Positions 7,036 to 14,297 of a DNA stretch of 32,479 nucleotides are shown in pieces. Source of the DNA: an uncultured Clostridia bacterium (GTDB lineage Bacteria; Bacillota; Clostridia; Oscillospirales; Ruminococcaceae); assembly GCA_947631115.1 (NCBI GenBank), contig CANRKB010000016.1, forward strand, positions 1 through 32,479. The letters run 5' to 3'. Made by a program: the position numbers and the translations under genes. Position 1 is the first letter of the stretch. Every line of letters starts with the position of its first letter. The notes beneath the pieces were generated by a model. It was given only the letters and a program-made list of their open reading frames with translations, made no database searches and was not told where the DNA came from.

Positions 7036-8328
7036 ATGCAGGGCAAAACAACTTTTATTCTTAAAGACAAGGACACGGGGAAAATCGTTGACGAGCGCGA
7101 AGAACACAACATGGTGACAAATGCTTTAAGAGATATTTTTGATTTTCCCAAGATAATGTTATTTACTTTAAACAGCAATTCCATGATGGGCAATTATCTC
7201 CCGATCTATAAAAACCTTTTACACGGGCTTATGCTTTTCGGAGAAAATATTCCCGAGAGAAAAGACGATTATTTCATGAACGAAAGGTATAATATAGTAG
7301 GAACGGCGGGTTCGGCTTATACCGGCACCGACCCGAAGCGCGGAACCTTTAACGAGAGCGCCTCGGGTTCCATAGAAAACGGCTATCGGCTTGTCTGGGA
7401 TTTCGCGCCCGAAAAGGCGATAGGAACAATTAACTGCGCGGGGCTTTCGTGCATACATTCTGGCAACCGAGGTTCGACTTTTTCGGCGGGCGACATATAT
7501 ACAAGCGCGATGGATTTTGGAAATTCATCGAACGGCAAAGTGTTTGCGCTGACGGGGTCTTTTCAGGGAACGTATATAATGAACCGGGGGGACTATCATT
7601 ACTATTATCAGTATACTACTGCGGGCAAGGCCCTGACCCTCAGAAAATACATTGCGCCCGACCCCGAAAAGATACATATTACTACGCAAAGCGTAGCCGC
7701 TCTCGTAGAAACAAAGGCGCTGAATCTTCCGATTAATATGAACGAGTTTTCGGTAGATGAAGACAACGGAAAGCTCTATATTATGGAACTTACTTTGAAT
7801 TCAAGCAAAAGAGTATGCGTAAAGGTAGCGGTTTTAGACGTGACAACTTATGAAATTGAGCTTATTACGGAAGAACCCGTAGAAACTCTTGCTTCGACGT
7901 CAAACACGTCTATATGCAACGCCGCTATAAATAACGGCAAGATCTGCATCGAAATAAATTCGCAGCTGTATATACACAATCTTGACGGAACTCTTGAAAA
8001 ACAATACTCGCTTCTTACGTCAAGCGTTTCGTCAATGTTTATAAAAGACGGCGTGGTCTGGCTATGCGGAAGATACAGTTCGTCGGCTTCGCCATGTTAT
8101 GTGGCGATAGAGGACGAGCCGGTATATCTTCCCAATATTTCGGGTTATAACGATTTTCGTTTTCATAAAAACAAGAACATCCGCGATCCGTTCGTCGCTG
8201 CAGGCAACAGTCAGAGCCTTTATATCATGATGAGAACGGACTATCTTGCGACTATAAACAATCTTTCCGAGCCGTTGGTAAAGACGGATCAGCACGCGCT
8301 TCAGGTAAGATACGAACTGACTGAATAA
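7036..8328 (+). CDS. Phage distal tail / receptor-binding protein (probable)
   Basis: A 430-residue protein lies 4 nt after the tail-tip gene and is preceded by GAAGGAGAG. Its N-terminus (KTTFILKDKDTGKIVDEREEH, then NMVTNALRDIF) resembles structural proteins following the tail-tip gene in Clostridia prophages. From about residue 150 there are repeated short beta-like segments with phrases such as NGKVFALTGSF, NGKLYIMELTLN and NGKICIEIN, consistent with a beta-propeller or other repetitive binding fold. It is the last gene of the cassette and is followed by a strong terminator. No lysis genes follow. Host receptor binding is an inference from position and repeat character. Confidence 0.55.
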   Translation: MQGKTTFILKDKDTGKIVDEREEHNMVTNALRDIFDFPKIMLFTLNSNSMMGNYLPIYKNLLHGLMLFGENIPERKDDYFMNERYNIVGTAGSAYTGTDPKRGTFNESASGSIENGYRLVWDFAPEKAIGTINCAGLSCIHSGNRGSTFSAGDIYTSAMDFGNSSNGKVFALTGSFQGTYIMNRGDYHYYYQYTTAGKALTLRKYIAPDPEKIHITTQSVAALVETKALNLPINMNEFSVDEDNGKLYIMELTLNSSKRVCVKVAVLDVTTYEIELITEEPVETLASTSNTSICNAAINNGKICIEINSQLYIHNLDGTLEKQYSLLTSSVSSMFIKDGVVWLCGRYSSSASPCYVAIEDEPVYLPNISGYNDFRFHKNKNIRDPFVAAGNSQSLYIMMRTDYLATINNLSEPLVKTDQHALQVRYELTE

Positions 8329-8332
8329 TAAA

Positions 8333-8373
8333 AAATCGGAGCTTAAAGTTTTCAAAAGCTCCGATTTATTTTA
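8333..8373. terminator. Bidirectional intrinsic terminator
   Basis: AAATCGGAGCT (8333-8343) pairs perfectly with AGCTCCGATTT (8357-8367), flanked by A-rich sequence on the left and TTATTTTATT on the right. It can end the phage cassette on the plus strand and the small minus-strand gene that converges on it. Confidence 0.85.
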
Positions 8374-8374
8374 T

Positions 8375-8506
8375 TCAGAATTTCTCCTCATAATATCTGC
8401 ACTTTGACGAGGGATTGAGCGACAGACACGCGCGCGAAAGATCTTCGAGCGCGCAAAGTCCGTCTTTTTGCCATCGGCAGTTTTCACCGCAAGTTATAAA
8501 ATTCAT
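8375..8506 (-). CDS. 43-residue Cys-rich small protein
   Basis: On the minus strand an ATG at 8506 follows AGAGGTG by a good spacer and encodes 43 residues: MNFITCGENCRWQKDG, then LCALEDLSRACLS, then SSKCRYYEEKF. Five cysteines in a C-x3-C ... C ... C ... C-x-Y-Y pattern resemble the very short Clostridia proteins often labelled 'hydroxymyristoyl-ACP dehydratase', a label that looks wrong for so small a protein. Metal or iron-sulfur binding is possible. The shared terminator at 8333-8373 and the ribosome binding site support a real gene. Confidence 0.7.
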   Translation of the reverse strand: MNFITCGENCRWQKDGLCALEDLSRACLSLNPSSKCRYYEEKF

Positions 8507-8568
8507 TTCGCACCTCTTTTCGTAGGTCTATAATGTGAATTTTAAGTATTCTTTATTCGGCAAGATGA

Positions 8569-8597
8569 TTGACAAATATTTCAATCGGTTGTATAAT
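8569..8597 (+). promoter_or_regulatory. Promoter for the lipase-like gene
   Basis: TTGACA (8569-8574) and TATAAT (8592-8597) are separated by exactly 17 nt. The start codon at 8630 lies about 25 nt after the expected transcription start, with AGGAG at 8619-8623. This is a full-consensus housekeeping promoter. Confidence 0.85.
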
Positions 8598-8629
8598 GTT
8601 TATATAATCTGTAAATTTAGGAGTTCATC

Positions 8630-9967
8630 ATGAAAAAAATCTTACTACGTTTTCTCAATTTCATTGTTCTCACCGCTGCAGTAAACTGTCCGTTTATTCT
8701 CGATCCCGTGCCGCTTTTGCCGAAGATTTCCGTGATGATGGCGCTGGGGATATTGTTTTTTGTCATAAACGTTTTCCCGACCGCGGAAAAATACCCGACA
8801 TTCCGGTTGAGGCTTTTGGGCGACGGCGCGGAGCTTATCTTGTTTTTCTTTATGACCTGTATAGCCTCCGCCGTGTTTGTGACGATAAGCATTGTGGAGC
8901 TTGTAAACGGAAACGACGACTACGGGAAGTATATTTTCCAGCTCGTCCTGCTCATAATAGCCGAGGCGATAATATTCTGGAACGGCATAATAAGGGTATA
9001 TGTGACATCCGTTCAGCTGGGCATAAAGCTCAGAGTTTTAGGGATAGCGTTCGGATTTGTGTTTCCCGTAAACCTTGTAATGCTGATGATCATTTATATC
9101 ACCGTAAGCAGGGAGTGTAAGTTTGAATGTGAGAAAGCAAGGCTCAACGAAAGCAGGAAAGACGAAAAGATATGCTCTACGAAATACCCGATACTTTTGG
9201 TACACGGAGTATTTTTCCGCGACAGCAAGCTTCTAAACTACTGGGGAAGAATACCAGCGGAGCTTCAGAAAAACGGCGCGGAAATTTACTATGGCGAGCA
9301 GCAGAGCGCGCTTTCGGTAGAGGAAAGCTCAAGGGAGCTTGCGAAAAAGATAAAGGACGTCTGCGCGAAAACGGGCTGCGGAAAGCTTAATATTATCGCC
9401 CACTCAAAGGGCGGGCTTGATTCGCGCTATGCAATTTCAAAGCTCGGCTGCGACAAGTATGTTGCTTCGCTTACGACAATCAACACTCCGCATAGGGGCT
9501 GCATTTTTGCCGAATATCTCTTACAGCAGGCGCCCGACAAGCTGAAGCGTTTTATTGAAAAGACCTACAACAACGTCTTTTCTACTCTTGGCGACGATTC
9601 TCCCGATTTTATGTCGGCGGTAAAGGAGCTTACCGCGGGATTTTGCGAGCAGTTCAACAAAGACGTCCCCGACAGCCCCGACGTATACTATCAATCCGTA
9701 GGCTCAAAGGCTAAAAGCCGCAGAAGCGGACGTTTCCCGCTTAACATAAGCTATCCTGTCGTAAAGAAATACGACGGCGACAACGATGGGCTTGTCGCTA
9801 TCGAAGCCACCGAATGGGGAGAAAAATGGACAAAGCTATATCCGAAAGGAAACCGCGGCATAACCCACGCCGACATGATAGACCTCAACCGCGAGGACAT
9901 AAAAGGCTTTGACGTCAGGGAGTTTTATGTTCAATTAGTTGCGGAGCTGAAAGAGCGCGGTTTGTAG
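8630..9967 (+). CDS. Membrane-anchored alpha/beta hydrolase (lipase-like)
   Basis: A 445-residue protein. Residues 1-160 hold about four or five hydrophobic helices (around 8-24, 33-50, 67-91, 101-122 and 135-159), followed by a cytoplasmic or extracellular hydrolase domain. PILLVHG (187-193) is the oxyanion-hole strand of lipases. IAHSKGG places the nucleophile at Ser259 in the elbow form A-H-S-K-G. DGDNDG (about 382-387) could supply the acid, and the His in GITHADM (413) the catalytic base. That completes a plausible triad for hydrolysis of a lipid or peptide ester. It has its own consensus promoter and stands alone. The lipase fold is well supported; the substrate and the side of the membrane are not known. 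Confidence 0.75.
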   Translation: MKKILLRFLNFIVLTAAVNCPFILDPVPLLPKISVMMALGILFFVINVFPTAEKYPTFRLRLLGDGAELILFFFMTCIASAVFVTISIVELVNGNDDYGKYIFQLVLLIIAEAIIFWNGIIRVYVTSVQLGIKLRVLGIAFGFVFPVNLVMLMIIYITVSRECKFECEKARLNESRKDEKICSTKYPILLVHGVFFRDSKLLNYWGRIPAELQKNGAEIYYGEQQSALSVEESSRELAKKIKDVCAKTGCGKLNIIAHSKGGLDSRYAISKLGCDKYVASLTTINTPHRGCIFAEYLLQQAPDKLKRFIEKTYNNVFSTLGDDSPDFMSAVKELTAGFCEQFNKDVPDSPDVYYQSVGSKAKSRRSGRFPLNISYPVVKKYDGDNDGLVAIEATEWGEKWTKLYPKGNRGITHADMIDLNREDIKGFDVREFYVQLVAELKERGL

Positions 9968-9992
9968 GCGAGAGGTAATTTCACCCCGCTGA

Positions 9993-10127
9993 CAGTTCAT
10001 AGTGCACAGTGTACGCATTATGCGCTTCGCGCAAAACGCTGTGGACAGTGGACAGTGTACAGTTGTGGTGTCCGCTTCGCGGACAGATTTAAATTGTTTT
10101 AAGTCAATAGGCACACGAGCCGTTTTA
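9993..10127. repeat. Family B repeat, left half only (B3)
   Basis: CACAGTGTACGCATT and GTGGACAGTGTACAG begin the unit. It continues with GTCCGC/GCGGAC (TTC-type loop), AAATTGTTTTAAGTCAATAGGCACACGAG-like inner sequence, and then stops. The expected mirror half is missing, and family A copy A2 starts about 30 nt later. So A2 either inserted into B3 or the two were joined by recombination. No gene is present between 9968 and 10472. Confidence 0.6.
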
Positions 10128-10155
10128 TATTACGCACAAAGACAAATGAATTTTT

Positions 10156-10451
10156 AAGGGAGTTCCCCGCTCAATACCTCTTTGTAGGATTGCCGTTTCA
10201 AATGCTTGCATTTGAAACGGCAATGCGGGGAAAACTCTTGTTTTCCCCGCACCCTTTAGCGCTTTTTTAGCGTTATTGAGGGAAAACTTTTTTGAAAAAA
10301 AGTTTTCCCTCAAGCTCCCTTTCAAAAAACTTTTGTGCCGCCGCCTGAGAGGTGGTTTTGATGTTAAACATTGTTCGCCGCTCAGAACAGGTTCTTGCCT
10401 GTAGTTTCCAATCTCTTTCAAAAAACTTTCGTGCCGCGCCTTGCGGCGCGG
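10156..10451 (+). repeat. Family A multi-hairpin repeat, copy A2, with extra tail
   Basis: Hairpin a is 10189-10205 with 10208-10224 (17 bp). Hairpin b is 10224-10235 with 10240-10251. Hairpin c is 10276-10291 with 10298-10313. The conserved tail with TTTCAAAAAACTTTTGTGCC and GTTCGCCGCTC follows. A second tail fragment (CTTTCAAAAAACTTTCGTGCC, split by design here at 10416-10436) then leads into CCGCGCC (10434-10440)/GGCGCGG (10445-10451). The GC-rich hairpin ends 21 nt before the phoH start, so the repeat forms the phoH leader. I see no clear promoter for the phoH operon outside the repeat. Confidence 0.8.
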
Positions 10452-10472
10452 TCGAAAAAGGATAGGATCTTT

Positions 10473-11456
10473 ATGAATGAAAAAACCATAATGACAGAAA
10501 GCGCCGAGCAAACCCGGGCGGTTTTCGGCGACCTCGACAAAAACGTAAACCTTATTCAAAAGGCGTTTTCCGTCACCGTCTTTTCCCGCGGCGAGGAAGT
10601 CAGGATCTGCGGAGAGGACGAGCTTTCCGTAAACAACGCCGCAAAAGCCGTTAAAACCCTCTGCGGCTACTACGACCGCAACGAACCCATAGAAGAACAA
10701 CAAGTGAGGTATGCAATCGCAATGGTAAACGAAGGCTCGGAAAATGAAATTGCGTCCGTTTCGGGCGACTGCGTCTGCGTTTCATACGCGGGAAAGCCCA
10801 TAAAGCCGAAAACCGTCGGGCAGAAGAAATACTGCGACCTTATCCGAAAAAACACCGTCACTTTCGGCGTTGGCCCTGCGGGTACGGGAAAAACGTATCT
10901 TGCCGTTGCGCTTGCCGTTACTGCCTTTAAGCAAAAGCAGGTGCAGCGAATAATCCTCACCCGCCCCGCCGTAGAAGCGGGCGAAAAGCTCGGTTTTCTC
11001 CCCGGCGATCTCCAGAACAAGGTAGACCCGTATCTAAGACCGCTTTATGACGCGCTTTTTGAAATGCTCGGGCAGGAGAGCTTTACAAAGCTTCACGAGA
11101 GGGGAGTTATTGAGGTCGCGCCGCTTGCGTATATGCGCGGAAGAACTCTGGACGACAGCTTTATTATCCTCGACGAAGCGCAGAACACCACGCGCGAGCA
11201 GATGAAGATGTTTTTAACGCGCCTCGGCTTCAACTCGAAAATGGTCATAACGGGCGACGTAACGCAGATAGACCTCCCCGAAACGAAAAAGTCGGGGCTT
11301 GTGGAGGCGCTGAAGATTCTCAAAAACGTTGACGACATAGGGCAGAATTTGTTTACGGAAAAGGATGTTGTCCGTCACAGGCTCGTTCAGGATATTGTAA
11401 AAGCTTATGCCGAGTATGCCGAGCAGGAAGACAGAAGAAACAGGAGAAGAAGATAG
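10473..11456 (+). CDS. phoH: PhoH-like P-loop ATPase
   Basis: A 327-residue PhoH-family ATPase. The start ATG at 10473 follows AGGAT; an upstream open extension lies within the repeat and is not part of the gene. Walker A GPAGTGKT begins near residue 134, Walker B FIILDEAQN near 230, and sensor-type ITGDVTQIDLP follows near 248. The family is an RNA-linked ATPase of the superfamily-1-like fold; in Firmicutes the gene regularly lies beside ybeY, and a role in RNA or ribosome metabolism is generally inferred. The C-terminus is very basic (RRNRRRR), fitting nucleic-acid binding. It shares one base with the next gene (TAGTG). The usual yqfF (HD hydrolase) between phoH and ybeY is absent. Confidence 0.92.
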   Translation: MNEKTIMTESAEQTRAVFGDLDKNVNLIQKAFSVTVFSRGEEVRICGEDELSVNNAAKAVKTLCGYYDRNEPIEEQQVRYAIAMVNEGSENEIASVSGDCVCVSYAGKPIKPKTVGQKKYCDLIRKNTVTFGVGPAGTGKTYLAVALAVTAFKQKQVQRIILTRPAVEAGEKLGFLPGDLQNKVDPYLRPLYDALFEMLGQESFTKLHERGVIEVAPLAYMRGRTLDDSFIILDEAQNTTREQMKMFLTRLGFNSKMVITGDVTQIDLPETKKSGLVEALKILKNVDDIGQNLFTEKDVVRHRLVQDIVKAYAEYAEQEDRRNRRRR

Positions 11457-12241
11457 TGGCGGACTGGAACAGCGAACAATATCTCAGGTTCAAGGCGCAG
11501 AGAACGCAGCCCTCTGTTGACCTTGCGGCGAGGATAACGGCAAAAGACCCGCGCGACATTATCGACATTGGCTGCGGTCCGGGAAACAGCACGAGGGTGC
11601 TGAAAGACCGCTTTCCGAATGCGCATATTATCGGCGCGGATAAAAGCGAGAATATGCTCGAAAGCGCTCGGAAAAACGTTCCCGAATGTGAGTTTATAAA
11701 GCTTGACGCGGGCGGGGAGCTTAAAGCGTTTAAAGGAAAATTTGACGTTGTATTTTCAAACGCTTGTTTACAATGGATACCAAACCACGAGCGGCTTATC
11801 CCGAGCTTGTTTACAATGCTGAAAATCGGCGGGGCTTTAGCCGTTCAGATACCCGTGCAGTTTGAAGAGCCTATACATAAAATTATAGCGAAGACGGTAG
11901 AAAGCGACAAATGGCGCGGAAAATTTACAGATCCGCGTATTTTTTACACGCTTCCCGACGGAGAATATTTTGATATTCTCTCGGAACTTACGGACAATTT
12001 TGAAATCTGGAGAACGGTATATTTCCACAGAATGGCGGGCGTTGAAAGTATAATCGAATGGTATAAGTCAACTGGTCTTAAGCCGTATCTTGAAGCGCTC
12101 TCCGAAGCCGAAAGCGAAGATTTTTTAGGCGAGATACGCCTGCAGCTTGAAAAGGAATACACAAAGCAGAAAAACGGAGAAGTCATTTTCAGATTTCCGA
12201 GGCTGTTTTTTATTGCCACGAAAAATGAGGAGCGGTTATGA
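11456..12241 (+). CDS. tam: Trans-aconitate 2-methyltransferase-like SAM methyltransferase
   Basis: A 261-residue class I methyltransferase with a GTG start sharing a base with the phoH stop. The N-terminus ADWNSEQYLRF, motif I DIGCGPGNST (about residues 38-47), FSNACLQWIPNHERL and LAVQIPVQFEEP follow the Escherichia coli Tam sequence pattern closely. Tam uses S-adenosylmethionine to methylate trans-aconitate, a by-product of the citric acid cycle that inhibits aconitase. The substrate here is inferred from similarity. It is placed between phoH and ybeY with 1-nt and 4-nt overlaps, so it is co-translated with genes of RNA metabolism, an unusual context. It could therefore act on another small carboxylic acid. 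Confidence 0.8.
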   Translation: MADWNSEQYLRFKAQRTQPSVDLAARITAKDPRDIIDIGCGPGNSTRVLKDRFPNAHIIGADKSENMLESARKNVPECEFIKLDAGGELKAFKGKFDVVFSNACLQWIPNHERLIPSLFTMLKIGGALAVQIPVQFEEPIHKIIAKTVESDKWRGKFTDPRIFYTLPDGEYFDILSELTDNFEIWRTVYFHRMAGVESIIEWYKSTGLKPYLEALSEAESEDFLGEIRLQLEKEYTKQKNGEVIFRFPRLFFIATKNEERL

Positions 12242-12708
12242 AGATTTACATTGATCTCAGCGACGAGCAGGAGAAAATAAAACTCGATTTTCCCGCGGAA
12301 AGTCTGATAGAGGACTGCGCGAAAGCGGCTCTCAAAGAGGAAGAAATAGAGGACGACGCGGAAGTGTCTGTCATGTTTGTCGACAACGTGCGAATATGCG
12401 AGCTTAATAAACTCCACCGCAACATCGACCGCGAAACGGACGTGCTTTCGTTTCCGCTGGGCGACGAAAACGGGTTTGAAGTAAACTGCGACAACGACGC
12501 GATACTGCTTGGAGATATAGTTATCTCGCTTGAAAAAGCGGCGGCGCAGGCTGAAGAATACGGGCATTCGCTAAGGCGCGAGGTCGCTTTTTTAATCACA
12601 CATTCGCTCTTTCATCTTCTGGGCTACGACCATGAAACGCCCGAAGAGGAAAAAGAGATGTTTCAGAAGCAGGAAAAAGTTTTAGAGAAGCTGGGAATAA
12701 CGAGATGA
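12238..12708 (+). CDS. ybeY: Endoribonuclease YbeY (16S rRNA maturation)
   Basis: A 156-residue member of the UPF0054 family. The zinc site H-x3-H-x5-H is present in THSLFHLLGYDH (about residues 121-132), preceded by the conserved DVLSFPLGDE segment (about 67-76) and LLGDIVIS. YbeY is a single-strand-specific metallo-endoribonuclease required for 16S rRNA 3'-end maturation and 70S quality control. It overlaps tam upstream and dgkA downstream by 4 nt each. Length and motifs are typical of the family. Confidence 0.95.
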   Translation: MKIYIDLSDEQEKIKLDFPAESLIEDCAKAALKEEEIEDDAEVSVMFVDNVRICELNKLHRNIDRETDVLSFPLGDENGFEVNCDNDAILLGDIVISLEKAAAQAEEYGHSLRREVAFLITHSLFHLLGYDHETPEEEKEMFQKQEKVLEKLGITR

Positions 12709-13181
12709 AATTTTTTAAAAGTTTTTACTATGCGGCGCGCGGCGTTGTTGAAATCGCGTCGGGATTAAATTTCAGGATAATGATGTTTATAGGCGGGCTG
12801 GTGGCGTTATTTGCAAAAACGTTTTGTTATCTGACGGACGCGGAGTGGGGCGTTTTAGGAGTGACAATAGGGGCGGTGCTTAGCGTTGAGGGCTTGAACA
12901 CGGCGATCGAGCGGCTCGCAAACAAGGTCTGCCGCGAAAAGGACGAGCTTATAGAAAACGCAAAGGACTGCGCCGCGGGAGCGTCGCTCACTATTTCGGT
13001 AATGTCGGTTTTTGTCGGGATAAAGATCTTATGGTGCGAAGGGCTGTTTGGCAGGGTCGCGGAGTTCTTTTCCGATCCGCTAAGGACATTGCTGACGATA
13101 GTCATTATCGCGGCGGTATTGATCATATTTATAATAGCGCCCGAGATAATGAAGAAAAAATATGAAGACGATGACGAATAA
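12705..13181 (+). CDS. dgkA: Diacylglycerol/undecaprenol kinase family protein
   Basis: A 158-residue membrane protein with the DgkA signature: VEGLNTAIERLAN (about residues 65-77) and KDCAAGASL (about 88-96), with hydrophobic helices around 27-42, 48-65, 97-110 and an extra strongly hydrophobic one around 127-147. The family phosphorylates undecaprenol in Gram-positives, recycling the lipid carrier for cell-wall synthesis. It is 25-35 residues longer than most members, owing to the extra C-terminal helix and a charged tail (KKKYEDDDE). The phoH-ybeY-dgkA order is typical of Firmicutes; the era gene that normally follows is not here. Confidence 0.88.
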   Translation: MKFFKSFYYAARGVVEIASGLNFRIMMFIGGLVALFAKTFCYLTDAEWGVLGVTIGAVLSVEGLNTAIERLANKVCREKDELIENAKDCAAGASLTISVMSVFVGIKILWCEGLFGRVAEFFSDPLRTLLTIVIIAAVLIIFIIAPEIMKKKYEDDDE

Positions 13182-13206
13182 GCAGGCGGTATACGCCAAA
13201 AAACAA

Positions 13207-13238
13207 AAGAGGTAAGAGCTTTTAAACTCTTACCTCTT
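13207..13238. terminator. Hairpin between dgkA and hemW, overlapping the hemW stop
   Basis: AAGAGGTAAGAG (13207-13218) pairs perfectly with CTCTTACCTCTT (13227-13238). The hairpin ends both converging operons, but T tracts are weak. It is built of family C repeat sequence (GTAAGAAGTAAGAGG on the minus strand), and the hemW stop codon lies inside it. Confidence 0.6.
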
Positions 13239-14297
13239 ACTTCTTACATCTAAAAGCATCGCTATTATCTCATTCGACACCAGAAACCCTTTCGGCGTAA
13301 GCGACATCCTGCCGCCGCTTATTCGGTAATATTCCCGCGGAATAAACTTAAGCCGCGCGGCTATTTCTTCCCTAAGCTCTATCCCTTCGCAGAGCCTTAG
13401 CCCGAGCATTATCCGCTCTTCTTCGCGGTCGGGAAATTCCTCGGTTATTTCCTCGGTCTGAAATTCACTGCCGAGAAAATTTTCAAGACTTTTCTTGACG
13501 GCAAAACGCTTTCCTTTATAATAAGAGTGAGCCGACGGACCAATTCCTACATATTCTTCCGCGCGCCAGTATTTCAGATTGTGGCGGCTCTCATAGCCCG
13601 ATTTCGCGAAGTTGCTTATTTCGTATTGTTTAAAACCGCGCTTTTTGAGAGCCTCAACTGCCGCCAGATATAACTCGGCTTGAAAGTCCTCATTCGGCAA
13701 CTTGTCGGAAATTTCGGCGTACTTTTTCCCGAAAACCGTGTTTTCTTCTATCTTCAGCAGATACGCCGAAACGTGAGTTATCGGAAGCTTGCAAAGCTCG
13801 TCTATTGTTTGTTCAAGAGAACGCTCCGTCTGATTTAAAACCCCGAGCATAATATCGGCGGAGATATTTTCAAAACCCGCTTTGTTTGCGAGCAATATCG
13901 CGTTTTTCGCCTCGTCCGCGCTGTGCCTTCTGCCGAGGGCGTTAAGCTCGGCATTGTCGAGCGACTGAACGCCTATCGAAAGGCGGTTTATTCCCGCGCT
14001 TTTCAGCTCCTCTAAAACCTCTTTGCCTGCGCTTTCGGGATTACATTCGGCGGTTATCTCGGCGTTGTGCGTATAATTGACATTGCTTAATATTTCGGCA
14101 ATATGCTTGTAAAGAAGCACGGGAGTGCCGCCGCCGAAATAGACCGTGTCGAATTGCTCGTTATTATACCGTGCAAGATTTCTGACAACGGCGTTTTTAT
14201 ATTCCTCGGCTCGTCTTTCGGAAAACGGAAGCGAATAAAAATCGCAATACGGGCATTTTTTAAGGCAGAACGGAACATGGATATATAATCCCCTCAT
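13230..14297 (-). CDS. hemW: HemW, radical-SAM heme chaperone
   Basis: A 355-residue protein starts at ATG 14297, which shares a base with the lepA stop (TGATG). A longer upstream reading is only lepA in another frame. The N-terminus [18 protein letters not shown] has the radical-SAM cluster C11-x3-C15-x2-C18, then DFYSLPF, GGGTP (about 60), ECNPES and SIGVQS, as in HemW (formerly an HemN homologue). HemW binds heme and a [4Fe-4S] cluster and is thought to deliver heme to membrane enzymes. The lepA-hemW order is common in Firmicutes. The last residues (DVRSKR) are encoded by the family C repeat, so the C-terminus appears to have been changed by a repeat insertion. Confidence 0.93.
   Translation of the reverse strand: MRGLYIHVPFCLKKCPYCDFYSLPFSERRAEEYKNAVVRNLARYNNEQFDTVYFGGGTPVLLYKHIAEILSNVNYTHNAEITAECNPESAGKEVLEELKSAGINRLSIGVQSLDNAELNALGRRHSADEAKNAILLANKAGFENISADIMLGVLNQTERSLEQTIDELCKLPITHVSAYLLKIEENTVFGKKYAEISDKLPNEDFQAELYLAAVEALKKRGFKQYEISNFAKSGYESRHNLKYWRAEEYVGIGPSAHSYYKGKRFAVKKSLENFLGSEFQTEEITEEFPDREEERIMLGLRLCEGIELREEIAARLKFIPREYYRISGGRMSLTPKGFLVSNEIIAMLLDVRSKR

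Noticed and set aside
10371-10472. Extension of the phoH reading frame upstream to 10371
   Set aside because: The added residues come from the repeat tail, while the ATG at 10473 has a site at 10464-10467 and gives the normal family N-terminus.
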